From Ruminococcaceae bacterium UBA1244 (lineage in GTDB: Bacteria; Bacillota; Clostridia; Oscillospirales; Acutalibacteraceae), in assembly GCA_002308635.1 (NCBI GenBank), contig DBWG01000067.1, positions 1,379 through 29,773 of the forward strand: 28,395 nucleotides of DNA. Direction: 5' to 3'. Below are positions 6,745-16,484 of the stretch, in pieces. A program made the translations under genes and the position numbers. Below the pieces are notes generated by a model, which saw only the letters and a program-made list of their open reading frames with translations, was not told the origin of the DNA and made no database searches. Position 1 is the first letter of the stretch. Each line of letters begins with the position of its first letter.

Positions 6745-7853
6745 TCCACATAGAAGGCGTATTGTTGGTAATAATAGGTATCCTGTTGTTTGAGCTTATT
6801 ATTTTTATCCATGAATTCGGACACTTTTTTACCGCAAAGCTCTGCGGTGTAAAGGTGAATGAATTTGCATTGGGAATGGGGCCGAAACTGATAAAATTCA
6901 AAAAGGGCGAAACGCTTTATTCGCTCCGTCTGTTCCCGATAGGCGGATTCTGCGCTATGGAGGGCGAGGATGCGGAAAGCGAGGACAATAGAGCATTCGG
7001 CAACAAGTCCGTATGGAAGAGAATGATAATCGTTGTTGCCGGAGCGGTAATGAACATACTGCTTGGTTTTGTTTTGATGATGATAACACTCATTCCCGCA
7101 GAACAGTTTGCATCAAATAAGATCGCAAAATTTGATAAAGAGAGCGTGTCATCTGAATACTTGAAGGTCGGTGACGAGATCAAGTCAATAAACGGCTACG
7201 ATATCTATACATCGATGGATCTTCAGTTTGCACTTGCGACCGCAAAAAGCAACGACTTTAAATTTGAAGTTATCCGTGACGGAGAGAAGCTTACTTTTGA
7301 CCATGTAAAGCTTGCTGAAAACAAAAAAACATCAGATGAAAAGAAAGACGGCACAGACACAAAAGAAACTTCCGAAAGTTCCGATGAAGAGGGAACTATG
7401 CGCCGTGATTTCTGGGTCGAGGGAATAGAAAACAACTTCGGGACTCTTATGCAGCAGACATTCCTCCAGACCGGTTCTACCGTAAGAATGGTCTGGGCGA
7501 GCCTGATAGGTCTTGTAACCGGACAGTTTGGATTCAACGATGTAGCCGGACCGATAGGAATGACATCGGCTGTTTCACAGGCAGCTTCAAGCGGACTTGA
7601 AAGAAGCTTCGGCGATGCCCTCAGTAATATTGTTTTCATAATGATGATGATAACCGTCAACCTCGGTGTTGTAAACCTCCTTCCTCTGCCCGCACTTGAC
7701 GGCGGCAGACTGATTTTCCTGATAATCGAAGCAATAAGAAGAAAGCCCGTAAAACCCGAACACGAAGGCTGGGTACACGCTATCGGCCTTGTACTGCTTC
7801 TGATCTTTATGGCGGTAATATCCATAAACGATATCATACGGTTGTTCAGATAA
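6741..7853 (+). CDS. rseP: RIP metalloprotease RseP (site-2 protease)
   Basis: RseP is an intramembrane zinc protease that cleaves membrane-anchored anti-sigma factors and signal-peptide remnants. It has 370 residues: the zinc motif HEFGH (His24-His28) lies in the first membrane segment, a PDZ domain occupies about 130-230, and the second active-site motif LLPLPALDGGRL (Asp320) is in a C-terminal membrane helix. The start overlaps the dxr stop (ATGA) and the AGGAG at 6736-6740 abuts the ATG with no spacer, which suggests translational coupling; the frame is closed just upstream (TAG 6735-6737). A Lys/Glu/Ser/Thr-rich low-complexity stretch (about residues 193-219) sits between the PDZ domain and the rest. 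Confidence 0.96.
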   Translation: MIHIEGVLLVIIGILLFELIIFIHEFGHFFTAKLCGVKVNEFALGMGPKLIKFKKGETLYSLRLFPIGGFCAMEGEDAESEDNRAFGNKSVWKRMIIVVAGAVMNILLGFVLMMITLIPAEQFASNKIAKFDKESVSSEYLKVGDEIKSINGYDIYTSMDLQFALATAKSNDFKFEVIRDGEKLTFDHVKLAENKKTSDEKKDGTDTKETSESSDEEGTMRRDFWVEGIENNFGTLMQQTFLQTGSTVRMVWASLIGLVTGQFGFNDVAGPIGMTSAVSQAASSGLERSFGDALSNIVFIMMMITVNLGVVNLLPLPALDGGRLIFLIIEAIRRKPVKPEHEGWVHAIGLVLLLIFMAVISINDIIRLFR

Positions 7854-7867
7854 CAGGAGATGAAAAC

Positions 7868-8917
7868 ATGAAAAGAAGAGAAACAAAAAAAATAGCCGTC
7901 GGAAACACATTTATTGGAGGGGATTCTCCGATAACAGTTCAGTCGATGCTGAATGTTCCGTCAACAGACATCGAAGGCAGCGTAAAACAGGCTGTTCAGC
8001 TTGAAAAAGCAGGATGCGATATCATCAGGATAGCGGTTCCTGATGAAGATGCAGTTCGTCTTATTCCCGCAATAAAAAAAGAAATTTCAGTTCCGTTGGT
8101 TGCCGACATCCATTTTAACTATAAGATCGCTCTTGAATCAGCCGCAGCAGGCGTTGACAAGATCAGGATAAACCCCGGTAATATCGGCTCAGACGACCGT
8201 GTGAAGCTTGTAGCGGATGAGTGCAGGAGAAGGAATATCCCGATACGCATCGGCGTGAACTCCGGTTCGCTTGAAAAAAATATCCTTGAAAAATACGGAA
8301 AGCCGACTCCGCAGGCACTCTGCGACAGTGCTTTGTATCATGCCTCACTGCTTGAAAAGTTCGATTTTGATAATATCGTCCTTTCTATGAAATCTTCAAA
8401 TGTCGCTTTTATGAAGGAAGCCTACGAACTTGCCGCTGAAAGATGCAGCTATCCGCTCCATCTTGGCGTTACCGAAGCCGGAACAGAACGTATGGGACTG
8501 ATAAAGTCCGCCGCCGGTATCGGCAGTCTGCTTTTGGAAGGAATAGGCGATACTATCCGTGTTTCTCTTACTGATGAGCCCGTAAAAGAGGTATATGCAG
8601 CAAAGGATATTCTAAAAGCTCTCGGACTTGGAAATTATGGAATAAAATTTGTGTCATGTCCGACCTGCGGACGCACCCGCATTGACCTTATCGGCATCGC
8701 AAAGCAGGCTGAGGAACGTCTCAGAGACTGCAAAAAGAATATAACTGTTGCGATCATGGGCTGTATTGTAAACGGTCCCGGTGAAGCAAGAGAAGCCGAT
8801 ATAGGCATCGCCGGCGGTGACGGAGTGGGACTTATTTTCAAAAAAGGTGAGATAATCAAAAAAGTTCCTGAGGAAATCCTCCTCGACGAACTTATAAAAG
8901 AAATAGACCTGATGTGA
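7868..8917 (+). CDS. ispG: (E)-4-hydroxy-3-methylbut-2-enyl-diphosphate synthase (flavodoxin type)
   Basis: IspG reductively opens MEcPP to HMBPP in the MEP pathway using a [4Fe-4S] cluster. It has 349 residues with the N-terminal TIM barrel (VQSML, VADIHFNY, RINPGN) and the C-terminal cluster domain: Cys264 and Cys267 in CPTCGRTRID, Cys299 in MGCIVNGPGEA, with Glu306 as the fourth ligand/catalytic residue. ATG 7868 is seven bases after AGGAGA. It lacks the plant/Thermus insert domain. With dxr it places two MEP genes in one operon. Confidence 0.97.
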   Translation: MKRRETKKIAVGNTFIGGDSPITVQSMLNVPSTDIEGSVKQAVQLEKAGCDIIRIAVPDEDAVRLIPAIKKEISVPLVADIHFNYKIALESAAAGVDKIRINPGNIGSDDRVKLVADECRRRNIPIRIGVNSGSLEKNILEKYGKPTPQALCDSALYHASLLEKFDFDNIVLSMKSSNVAFMKEAYELAAERCSYPLHLGVTEAGTERMGLIKSAAGIGSLLLEGIGDTIRVSLTDEPVKEVYAAKDILKALGLGNYGIKFVSCPTCGRTRIDLIGIAKQAEERLRDCKKNITVAIMGCIVNGPGEAREADIGIAGGDGVGLIFKKGEIIKKVPEEILLDELIKEIDLM

Positions 8918-8934
8918 TCAAAAGGAAGATATTT

Positions 8935-11900
8935 GTGAATAAATTCTCGGAATATTTCGGAAGATTTTTTGATATGCACGGTATTCCCGAAGAAATACAG
9001 GAAAGTACGGTGCAGAACGTAAAGATAGATTCCGAAAAGCGCTCAATTGAAATAACTGCCGAAATAGCTGCTGTTCTAAAAAAACAGCAGCTTTACGCTG
9101 TTGAAAACAAAATATGTGAAAGTGTTCTTGCATTGTATCAGTGCCGTATCCATCCGAAATACGACCCTGAGCTTTTTGATGAGAAATATTATCCCGAACT
9201 CAAAGCCGAACTGAAACGCCGCTATGCAAGCCTGAACGGTACTCTTAATGATTCCGAAGCCCATATCAGAGAAAAAGACCTTGTAATTGATCTTAAACAC
9301 GGCGGTTATGATATCCTTACACAGCAGGGCTTTGACAAGAAAATGTCCTCAATAATAAAAGAGGAGTTCGGTCTGAACTATAACATAGTATTTGAAGGTG
9401 TTCTTACAATAGACACAGACAGCGAGGTCTATATCGAACACCAGAAAATCAACGAAGAAAAAGCAATCAGAGAAGCTCAGATAGCAGAAGTCGAGCAGTA
9501 CGAAAGCATGATGCAGTCGGCAGCTGAACACAAAGAAAAGTTTGCAAAAAAAGCACCTGCTGCGCCTCCTGCCGTAGAAGAGATAGAAATAAGAGAAGGA
9601 GCATCCCTCAGCCCGCTGTGCCTTCCCAATACTGCCGTGACTATATACGGCAGTGCGATAAAAGGGGATATTTTCCAGCTGAAAAATATTTCCGCCGAAT
9701 CTGGAAGGATCGTTTTCTGGGGAGAGATATTTGCAATTGATGTCCGTGATACGAGGGATAACAAAAAGAAAATAATTTCTCTCAGCATAACGGATTATAC
9801 AGGTTCAGTTACAGTAAAGGTAATTGACAATAACGAAAAATGCAAGGGCATACTTGAACTGAAAAACGGCGCTCATATCCTCGTAAAGGGCGAAGCCCAA
9901 CTCGATAAATACGAGCATGATGTTACCGTTATGGCGTCTGCGATATGCCGTGTATCCGTTGCAAAGATAGTAGACAAAGCTCCCGTAAAGCGTGTGGAGC
10001 TTCATCTCCATACGAATATGTCAGCTATGGATGCTGTCACAAGTGCCGGCGACCTCGTAAACCGCGCATATCAATGGGGTATGCCTGCGATCGCAATAAC
10101 AGACCACGGCGTTGCTCAGGCATATCCGGATGCAATGAATGCCTGTGACGCTATCCGCAAAAGCGGAGGAAAATTCAAGGTAATTTACGGTGTTGAAGCC
10201 TATTTTATCAATGACGAAGCCTCGGGAGCGGTATCCGGAAATACCGTCCGTGACCTTGACGGCGAATTCATTGTTTTTGACATAGAGACCACAGGTCTCA
10301 GCGTCCAGCAGGAAAGGATAACCGAGATCGGTGCTGTCAGAATGATAAACGGTGAGATCAAAGACGAGTTTTCCACGTTTGTAAATCCCGAAAAGCATAT
10401 CCCCGAAAAGATCACAGAGCTGACTGGAATTGATGATTCTATGGTACAGGATGCCCCGTCAGAATATGAAGCCGTCAAAAGCTTTCTGGAATACTGCGGA
10501 GAGAATGCGGTTGTTGTCGCACATAATGCGTCTTTTGATACATCATTTATCAAAGCCGCCTGCGAACGGAATGCTCTGAAATATGATCTTACGCATATAG
10601 ATACCCTTGCAATATCAAGAGGACTTTATCCCCAGCTTGCAAAGCATAAGCTTGACGTTATCGCAAAACACCTTAAACTTGGAGATTTCAATCATCACCG
10701 TGCCTGCGATGACGCAATGATGCTTGCTAAGATATTCCAGCAGATGCTCATAAAAATGAAGGACGACTACAAAATAGAGAATACGTCCGGTATTGAAAAA
10801 TTCCTTCCGAAGCCGAGCTTCAAAAGTTACAAATACTATCATCAGATACTCCTCGTAAAGAACCAGCTTGGACTAAAGAATCTCTATAAGCTCATTTCAA
10901 AGTCGCATCTTGATTATTTCTATAAAAAGCCGCTACTGCCGAAATCAGAACTTGAAAAGCTCCGTGACGGTCTGATAGTAGGAAGTGCCTGTGAAGCCGG
11001 AGAACTATACAGGGCGATACTTGACGGAAAGAACCGTGATGAGCTGAAAAAAATAGCTTCATTCTATGACTATCTTGAAATTCAGCCGGTCGGCAATAAT
11101 ATGCACCTCGTAAGAGAGGGCAAAGTAAGGGACGTAGAGGGACTTCAGGATCTGAACAAGCTTATAGTCGGTCTCGGAGACGAAATGGGGATACCTGTTG
11201 TTGCGACCTGCGATGTACACTTTATGGATCCGTACCAGAGCAAATATCGTGAGATACTCCTTACCGCACAGGGCTTTACGGATGCTGAGGAACAGCCGCC
11301 GCTTTATTTCAGGACTACTGCCGAAATGCTGAAAGAATTTGAATATCTTGGCAAAGAAAAGGCTTATGAAGTGGTTGTTACAAATACGAACTATATTGCT
11401 GACATGATAGAGTCGATACGTGCCGTTCCAAAGGGAAATTTCCCGCCGTTTATTCCCGGTGCGGAAGAGGAACTGACATCGATCACATGGGAGAGAGCCA
11501 AAAAACAGTACGGTGATCCTCTTCCTGAGATAGTCCGTGCAAGGATTGAAAAGGAACTCAACTCGATCATATCAAACGGCTTTTCAGTTTTGTATATGAC
11601 TGCCCAGAAGCTTGTTGCAAACTCCAACGAACACGGATATCTTGTCGGTTCGAGAGGTTCTGTTGGTTCATCTTTTGTTGCGACAATGTCGGGCATATCA
11701 GAGGTAAATCCGCTTTGTCCTCACTATGTATGCCCGAAATGTCAGAATTCAGAATTCTTTGATGACGGCAGCTATGGTTCGGGATTTGACCTTCCGCCGA
11801 AGAACTGCCCGAACTGCGGGACCGAATACCTGCGTGACGGCCATGATATACCTTTTGAGACCTTCCTTGGCTTTAAAGGAGACAAGACCCCTGATATTGA

Positions 11901-13326
11901 CCTTAACTTTGCAGGTGAATATCAAAGCCGTTCACACAGATATACAGAGGTCCTCTTCGGAAAGGAAAACGTATTCAAGGCAGGAACTATCGCTACCGTT
12001 GCGGAAAAAACTGCTGTGGGCTACGTCCGCAAATATTCAGAGGTCAGCGGAGTGACTGTAAACAAGGCTGAGGAACTGCGTCTTGCGGCAGGATGTACGG
12101 GTGTAAGAAGGACGACAGGCCAGCACCCCGGTGGAATGGTCGTAATTCCGAGAATGAACGATGTTTACGAATTCTGTCCGATACAGCACCCTGCAAACGA
12201 CCAGAAGACCGACAGCCTTACAACGCACTTTGACTTCCATTCAATTCACGATACCGTCTGTAAGCTTGACGAGCTTGGACACGATGTTCCGACGATCTAC
12301 CGCTATCTTGAAGAATACACCGGAATAGACGTTATGAACATCTCAATGAGCGACCCGGAAGTTATGTCTCTGTTTACTTCAACAGATGCACTCGGAGTTA
12401 CTCCCGAAGAGATAGATTCTCTCACCGGAACCTTTTCACTCCCGGAAGTCGGAACAACATTTGTGCGCCAGATGCTTATTGATACACAGCCCAAGACGTT
12501 TTCAGACTTGCTTCAGGTCTCAGGACTGTCACACGGTACGGACGTATGGATAGGAAATGCCTCTGAACTGATAGAAAAGAAGATATGCACGATCTCCGAA
12601 GTTATCGGTACCCGTGACAATATCATGGTTTATCTTATGCACAAGGGACTTGAACCGGATATGGCATTCAAGATAATGGAGATCGTCCGTAAAGGCAAGG
12701 CTACAAAACTTCTTACAGAAGACCATATCAAGGCAATGAAGGAGCATAACGTTCCACAGTGGTACATTGATTCCTGCATGAAGATAAAATATATGTTCCC
12801 GAAGGCTCACGCTGCTGCATACATGATAGCAACGCTCCGTCTCGGCTGGTACAAGGTACATCGTGCAAAGGAGTACTATGCCGCATATTTCACTGTCCGC
12901 AGCGATGATTTTGACGGTATGCTTGTCTGCAAAGGGAAAACCGCCGTCAGGAACAAAATGCAGGAGATAAGCTCAAAGATACAGAAAAAAGAAGCCAGCG
13001 CAAAGGAAACCTCGACCTATGCAACTCTCCAGATCGTCAACGAGATGCTTGCAAGAGGGATAGAAGTTCTGCCTATAAATATCTATAAGTCGGACGCAAA
13101 AAAATTTCTCGTTGAAGGCGACAAGATACGCCTTCCGTTTTCTGCTCTTGCGGGAGTTGGAGAAGCCGCAGCAATAGGACTTGCAGAAGCAAGAAAAGAC
13201 GGCGAATTTACATCAGTTGAGGATTTCCAGCAAAGGGCAAAGGTCTCCAAAACAGTTATTGAACTGCTGAGGGAAATAGGCGCATTTGCAGATCTTCCCG
13301 AAACAAGTCAGCTCACGTTCATGTAG
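8935..13326 (+). CDS. polC: DNA polymerase III PolC-type (replicative polymerase with 3'-5' exonuclease)
   Basis: PolC is the Gram-positive replicative DNA polymerase. Domains in order (numbering from GTG 8935, 1463 residues): N-terminal domain to about 220; OB fold about 230-345; PHP domain starting at HLHTN (His357, His359); inserted DEDDh exonuclease about 440-610 with Asp449, Glu451, Asp535, His588 and Asp593; the polymerase core with a zinc knuckle (Cys933, Cys936, Cys958, Cys961) and the catalytic PDIDLNF aspartates Asp987 and Asp989; and C-terminal HhH/beta-binding regions. GTG 8935 is preceded by AAGGAAG (8922-8928); an alternative GTG 8914 overlaps the ispG stop (GTGA) and would add seven residues. 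A terminator follows. Confidence 0.97.
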   Translation: MNKFSEYFGRFFDMHGIPEEIQESTVQNVKIDSEKRSIEITAEIAAVLKKQQLYAVENKICESVLALYQCRIHPKYDPELFDEKYYPELKAELKRRYASLNGTLNDSEAHIREKDLVIDLKHGGYDILTQQGFDKKMSSIIKEEFGLNYNIVFEGVLTIDTDSEVYIEHQKINEEKAIREAQIAEVEQYESMMQSAAEHKEKFAKKAPAAPPAVEEIEIREGASLSPLCLPNTAVTIYGSAIKGDIFQLKNISAESGRIVFWGEIFAIDVRDTRDNKKKIISLSITDYTGSVTVKVIDNNEKCKGILELKNGAHILVKGEAQLDKYEHDVTVMASAICRVSVAKIVDKAPVKRVELHLHTNMSAMDAVTSAGDLVNRAYQWGMPAIAITDHGVAQAYPDAMNACDAIRKSGGKFKVIYGVEAYFINDEASGAVSGNTVRDLDGEFIVFDIETTGLSVQQERITEIGAVRMINGEIKDEFSTFVNPEKHIPEKITELTGIDDSMVQDAPSEYEAVKSFLEYCGENAVVVAHNASFDTSFIKAACERNALKYDLTHIDTLAISRGLYPQLAKHKLDVIAKHLKLGDFNHHRACDDAMMLAKIFQQMLIKMKDDYKIENTSGIEKFLPKPSFKSYKYYHQILLVKNQLGLKNLYKLISKSHLDYFYKKPLLPKSELEKLRDGLIVGSACEAGELYRAILDGKNRDELKKIASFYDYLEIQPVGNNMHLVREGKVRDVEGLQDLNKLIVGLGDEMGIPVVATCDVHFMDPYQSKYREILLTAQGFTDAEEQPPLYFRTTAEMLKEFEYLGKEKAYEVVVTNTNYIADMIESIRAVPKGNFPPFIPGAEEELTSITWERAKKQYGDPLPEIVRARIEKELNSIISNGFSVLYMTAQKLVANSNEHGYLVGSRGSVGSSFVATMSGISEVNPLCPHYVCPKCQNSEFFDDGSYGSGFDLPPKNCPNCGTEYLRDGHDIPFETFLGFKGDKTPDIDLNFAGEYQSRSHRYTEVLFGKENVFKAGTIATVAEKTAVGYVRKYSEVSGVTVNKAEELRLAAGCTGVRRTTGQHPGGMVVIPRMNDVYEFCPIQHPANDQKTDSLTTHFDFHSIHDTVCKLDELGHDVPTIYRYLEEYTGIDVMNISMSDPEVMSLFTSTDALGVTPEEIDSLTGTFSLPEVGTTFVRQMLIDTQPKTFSDLLQVSGLSHGTDVWIGNASELIEKKICTISEVIGTRDNIMVYLMHKGLEPDMAFKIMEIVRKGKATKLLTEDHIKAMKEHNVPQWYIDSCMKIKYMFPKAHAAAYMIATLRLGWYKVHRAKEYYAAYFTVRSDDFDGMLVCKGKTAVRNKMQEISSKIQKKEASAKETSTYATLQIVNEMLARGIEVLPINIYKSDAKKFLVEGDKIRLPFSALAGVGEAAAIGLAEARKDGEFTSVEDFQQRAKVSKTVIELLREIGAFADLPETSQLTFM

Positions 13327-13343
13327 ATCCTGGAATTGTATAT

Positions 13344-13379
13344 AAAAGCGCCCGTAAATTGGGTGCTTTTGTTATATTT
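13344..13379 (+). terminator. Intrinsic terminator after polC
   Basis: A 10-bp stem with one G-T pair (13344-13353 with 13361-13370), 7-base loop, then GTTATATTT. It closes the long pyrH-to-polC unit before the lon promoter. Confidence 0.75.
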
Positions 13380-13425
13380 GTACATAAATATGATACGAAT
13401 TGGACTTTATTGATAATATGCTGAC

Positions 13426-13454
13426 TTGATTATATTGGAATAATGTGATATAAT
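13426..13454 (+). promoter_or_regulatory. Strong sigma-A type promoter of lon
   Basis: TTGATT (13426-13431) and a perfect TATAAT (13449-13454) are 17 bp apart, with an extended -10 TG at 13446-13447. Predicted transcription start is near 13461. I see no CIRCE or CtsR-type heat-shock operator overlapping it. Confidence 0.75.
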
Positions 13455-13485
13455 AGACAAAATGTCTGTAAAAGGAATGAGGCAA

Positions 13486-15819
13486 ATGATGGAAATAGAA
13501 AAAAAAGAACTCCTGACTGTTCCTGTGCTTCCACTTAGAGGACTTGTGGTGTTTCCGGGTTCGATACTTCATTTTGATGTTGCCCGAAAAAAATCCGTCA
13601 ATGCCCTCACAGCTGCGATGGAAAGCTATAACCAGAGTCTTTTTATCACAGCCCAGAAGGATTCCTCAGAAAATGAACCGGATACGGGTGACTATTACAG
13701 CATGGGTGTTTTTGCAAGGATACTTCAGATCGCAAAGATCTCGGACAGTATTATCCGTGTTGTAGTAAAGGGTGTCCAGAGAGCAGAGGCGGTTGAATTT
13801 TCTGATGGAAATCTCTATGTGACTGCAAAAATAATCATGTCTGAGATCACTCATGCACCAAAAGATCAGGAGACCGAAGCAAGAATAAATATAATAAAAG
13901 AAATCTTTAATGAATACTCAATTATAAACTCTCACATTCCTCAGGATATGTACCTCACTGTTTATGAGATGACTGACCCCGGAAAGCTTGCTGACTATAT
14001 TGCCGACAATATTATCAGGGATTATCATAAAAAGCAAGAGATACTTGACATCACTGATGAAGAAGAACGCCTTGACAGGATCGTCGAGATGCTCAGCTAC
14101 GAAAATGATCTTCTTATGATCGAAGAAAAAATTTCCGAAAAAACGAAGATCGGAATGGATGATAACCAAAAGGAATATTATCTCAGAGAACGTATAAAAG
14201 CTATCCGTGAGGAGCTTGGTGAGGGAGAAGAGACCGACGCTGAGGTACTTGAATACAAGGCAAAGATCTCCGACCTCAAAACAACCGATGAAAACAAAGA
14301 AAAGCTCCTCAAAGAAGTCCAGAAGCTTGAAAAAATGATGTCAAGCTCTGCCGAGGCAAATGTCATCAGGAACTATCTTGATGCCTGCATCGAGCTTCCG
14401 TGGGGCGTCTATACAAAGGAAAAGAATGATATCAAAAAGATTGCCGTCCAGCTTGACAAGAACCATTATGGTCTGAAAAAAGTAAAAGAAAACGTTCTTG
14501 AAGCCCTCGCTGTAAGAAAGCTCAATCCGGAAATAAACGGTCAGATAATCTGCCTTTCGGGACCTCCCGGAGTCGGAAAGACATCTATCGCAAAGTCCAT
14601 TGCCGAATCTACCGGAAGGAAATATCAGCGTATCGCTCTCGGCGGCATACATGATGAAGCCGAAATAAGAGGCCACAGAAGAACATACATCGGCTCTATG
14701 ATGGGACGTATTATGAACGCTATGAAGCAGGCAAAAAGCGCAAATCCGCTCATCCTGCTTGACGAGGTAGATAAACTCGGAAATGACTTTCACGGCGATC
14801 CTACCTCTGCGCTCCTTGAGGTTCTTGACGGCGAACAGAATTCCACATTCTACGATCACTATATTGATCTGCCTTTCGATCTCAGCAAGGTAATGTTCAT
14901 TACTACAGCTAATGATTCTACTGCGATACCTGCGCCGCTTCTTGACAGAATGGATATAATCCAGCTTGACAGCTATACAAGAGAAGAAAAGTTCAAGATC
15001 GCCAAGCTGCACCTTATCACAAAACAGCTTAAAAGACACGGGCTTACCGGCCATCAGATGAAAATTTCGGATGATGCTGTCTATGATATTATCGACAGTT
15101 ATACAAGAGAAGCCGGCGTCCGTAATCTTGAAAGGGCTATATCAAGAATAATGAACAAGACAGCCGTAAAGATAGTTTCCGGTGATGTCAGATCTGTAAG
15201 AGTAAACAAGGATAATCTTGAAGAGTTTCTCGGATCAAGAAAATACAAGCAGGATGATATGAACAAGACTGATGAGATCGGTCTTGCAACAGGACTTGCA
15301 TGGACCTCCGTAGGCGGTGAAACACTTCCCGTTGAAGTCGCAGTAATGTCCGGCAGCGGAAAGATAGAACTCACAGGTTCACTCGGAGATGTTATGAAGG
15401 AATCCGCTCAGGCAGCTTATACCTGTGTCAGAACTATGGCAGACAGCCTGCATATTGACTCCGAGTTTTACAAAAACAAAGACATCCATATCCATGTTCC
15501 GGAAGGTGCTGTTCCAAAGGACGGACCGTCTGCCGGAATAACTATGGCAACAGCGATAACCTCCGCACTCACCGGCATACCGGTAAAGCGTGACGTTGCA
15601 ATGACCGGAGAAATAACGATCAGAGGAAGGGTGCTTCCGATAGGCGGACTTAAAGAAAAAACTATGGCAGCTTACCGCCTTGGCATCAAGACTATTATTA
15701 TTCCGGAAGATAACCGTTCTGATCTTGATGACGTTGACGATGTTGTAAAAAACTCTGTGAATTTTGTTTTTGCCGACAACATCAATACCGTACTCGACAC
15801 TGCACTTGCAGCCCATTGA
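13486..15819 (+). CDS. lon: ATP-dependent endopeptidase Lon (LonA)
   Basis: Lon is a cytoplasmic AAA+ serine-lysine protease that degrades misfolded and regulatory proteins. Order of domains (777 residues from ATG 13486): N-terminal substrate domain about 1-200, coiled-coil linker about 200-300, AAA+ module with Walker A GPPGVGKT (Lys365) and Walker B LLDEVDK, and the C-terminal protease domain with the catalytic dyad Ser682 (in PKDGPSAG) and Lys725. Several in-frame ATGs exist: 13462 coincides with the predicted transcription start, so ATG 13486 (AAAGGA nine bases upstream) or ATG 13489 is preferred. ysxC follows 13 bases later, a conserved pair. Confidence 0.96.
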   Translation: MMEIEKKELLTVPVLPLRGLVVFPGSILHFDVARKKSVNALTAAMESYNQSLFITAQKDSSENEPDTGDYYSMGVFARILQIAKISDSIIRVVVKGVQRAEAVEFSDGNLYVTAKIIMSEITHAPKDQETEARINIIKEIFNEYSIINSHIPQDMYLTVYEMTDPGKLADYIADNIIRDYHKKQEILDITDEEERLDRIVEMLSYENDLLMIEEKISEKTKIGMDDNQKEYYLRERIKAIREELGEGEETDAEVLEYKAKISDLKTTDENKEKLLKEVQKLEKMMSSSAEANVIRNYLDACIELPWGVYTKEKNDIKKIAVQLDKNHYGLKKVKENVLEALAVRKLNPEINGQIICLSGPPGVGKTSIAKSIAESTGRKYQRIALGGIHDEAEIRGHRRTYIGSMMGRIMNAMKQAKSANPLILLDEVDKLGNDFHGDPTSALLEVLDGEQNSTFYDHYIDLPFDLSKVMFITTANDSTAIPAPLLDRMDIIQLDSYTREEKFKIAKLHLITKQLKRHGLTGHQMKISDDAVYDIIDSYTREAGVRNLERAISRIMNKTAVKIVSGDVRSVRVNKDNLEEFLGSRKYKQDDMNKTDEIGLATGLAWTSVGGETLPVEVAVMSGSGKIELTGSLGDVMKESAQAAYTCVRTMADSLHIDSEFYKNKDIHIHVPEGAVPKDGPSAGITMATAITSALTGIPVKRDVAMTGEITIRGRVLPIGGLKEKTMAAYRLGIKTIIIPEDNRSDLDDVDDVVKNSVNFVFADNINTVLDTALAAH

Positions 15820-15832
15820 TATGAGGTGAAAT

Positions 15833-16429
15833 ATGAATTTTCAGATCGCAGAATTTAAAGCCGCATACGGAAGATCGACTCAGATTCCGGAGTCTGTGCT
15901 TCCTGAGATAGTTTTTTCCGGAAAGTCAAACGTTGGAAAGTCATCCCTCATAAACAAGCTTCTTTGCAGAAAATCTATGGCACGTGTCAGTGCAAAGCCC
16001 GGAAAGACAGCAACCATCAATTTCTTTTCGCTAAAAGAAGCCGACCTTGTTGATCTTCCCGGATATGGCTATGCAAAGGTTTCGCAGGATGAAAAAAAAC
16101 GCTGGGCTGAGCTTGTTGAGGGCTATTTTGCACAGGAAAGAAATATCGCACTTGTTGTTCAGATATGTGATATGCGCCACACGCCAACCGAGAATGACAT
16201 GACGATGATAGATTTTCTCTATCGCAGCGGCTATAATTTTATTGTTGCCCTCACAAAGATGGATAAGCTCAAAAAAACTCAGCAGGAACTGCGTATGAAG
16301 GAACTCAAAGAAGAACTGAGCGATTATCCTGATATAAGATTGTTTCCCTGTTCGTCAGAGAACGGTACAGGTATTGACGAAATACGCAAAGCCATCGAAG
16401 AAAGCATTTTATCTCAGACAGAGGAATGA
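15833..16429 (+). CDS. ysxC: Ribosome biogenesis GTPase YihA/YsxC/EngB
   Basis: This is an essential TRAFAC-class GTPase that assists late 50S subunit assembly. It has 198 residues with G1 GKSNVGKS (30-37), the switch-I Thr in GKTATIN, G3 DLPGYG (from Asp74), G4 TKMD and a G5 CSSENG segment. GAGGTG just upstream of ATG 15833 is the ribosome binding site. It is co-transcribed with lon, as in many Firmicutes, and is followed by a strong terminator. Confidence 0.96.
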   Translation: MNFQIAEFKAAYGRSTQIPESVLPEIVFSGKSNVGKSSLINKLLCRKSMARVSAKPGKTATINFFSLKEADLVDLPGYGYAKVSQDEKKRWAELVEGYFAQERNIALVVQICDMRHTPTENDMTMIDFLYRSGYNFIVALTKMDKLKKTQQELRMKELKEELSDYPDIRLFPCSSENGTGIDEIRKAIEESILSQTEE

Positions 16430-16438
16430 GATATCCTT

Positions 16439-16475
16439 ACGCCCCCGGAGCTGAAAACTTCCGGGGGCGTTTTTA
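16439..16475 (+). terminator. Strong intrinsic terminator of lon-ysxC
   Basis: A GC-rich 11-bp stem (16439-16449 with 16460-16470), 10-base loop, then TTTTT. It lies between the convergent ysxC and DUF4363 genes; on the minus strand the U tail is poor, so it mainly serves ysxC. Confidence 0.9.
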
Positions 16476-16484
16476 TAATATTTT

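Noticed and set aside
13462..13485. ATG 13462 as the start of lon
   Set aside because: It coincides with the predicted transcription start and has no ribosome binding site.
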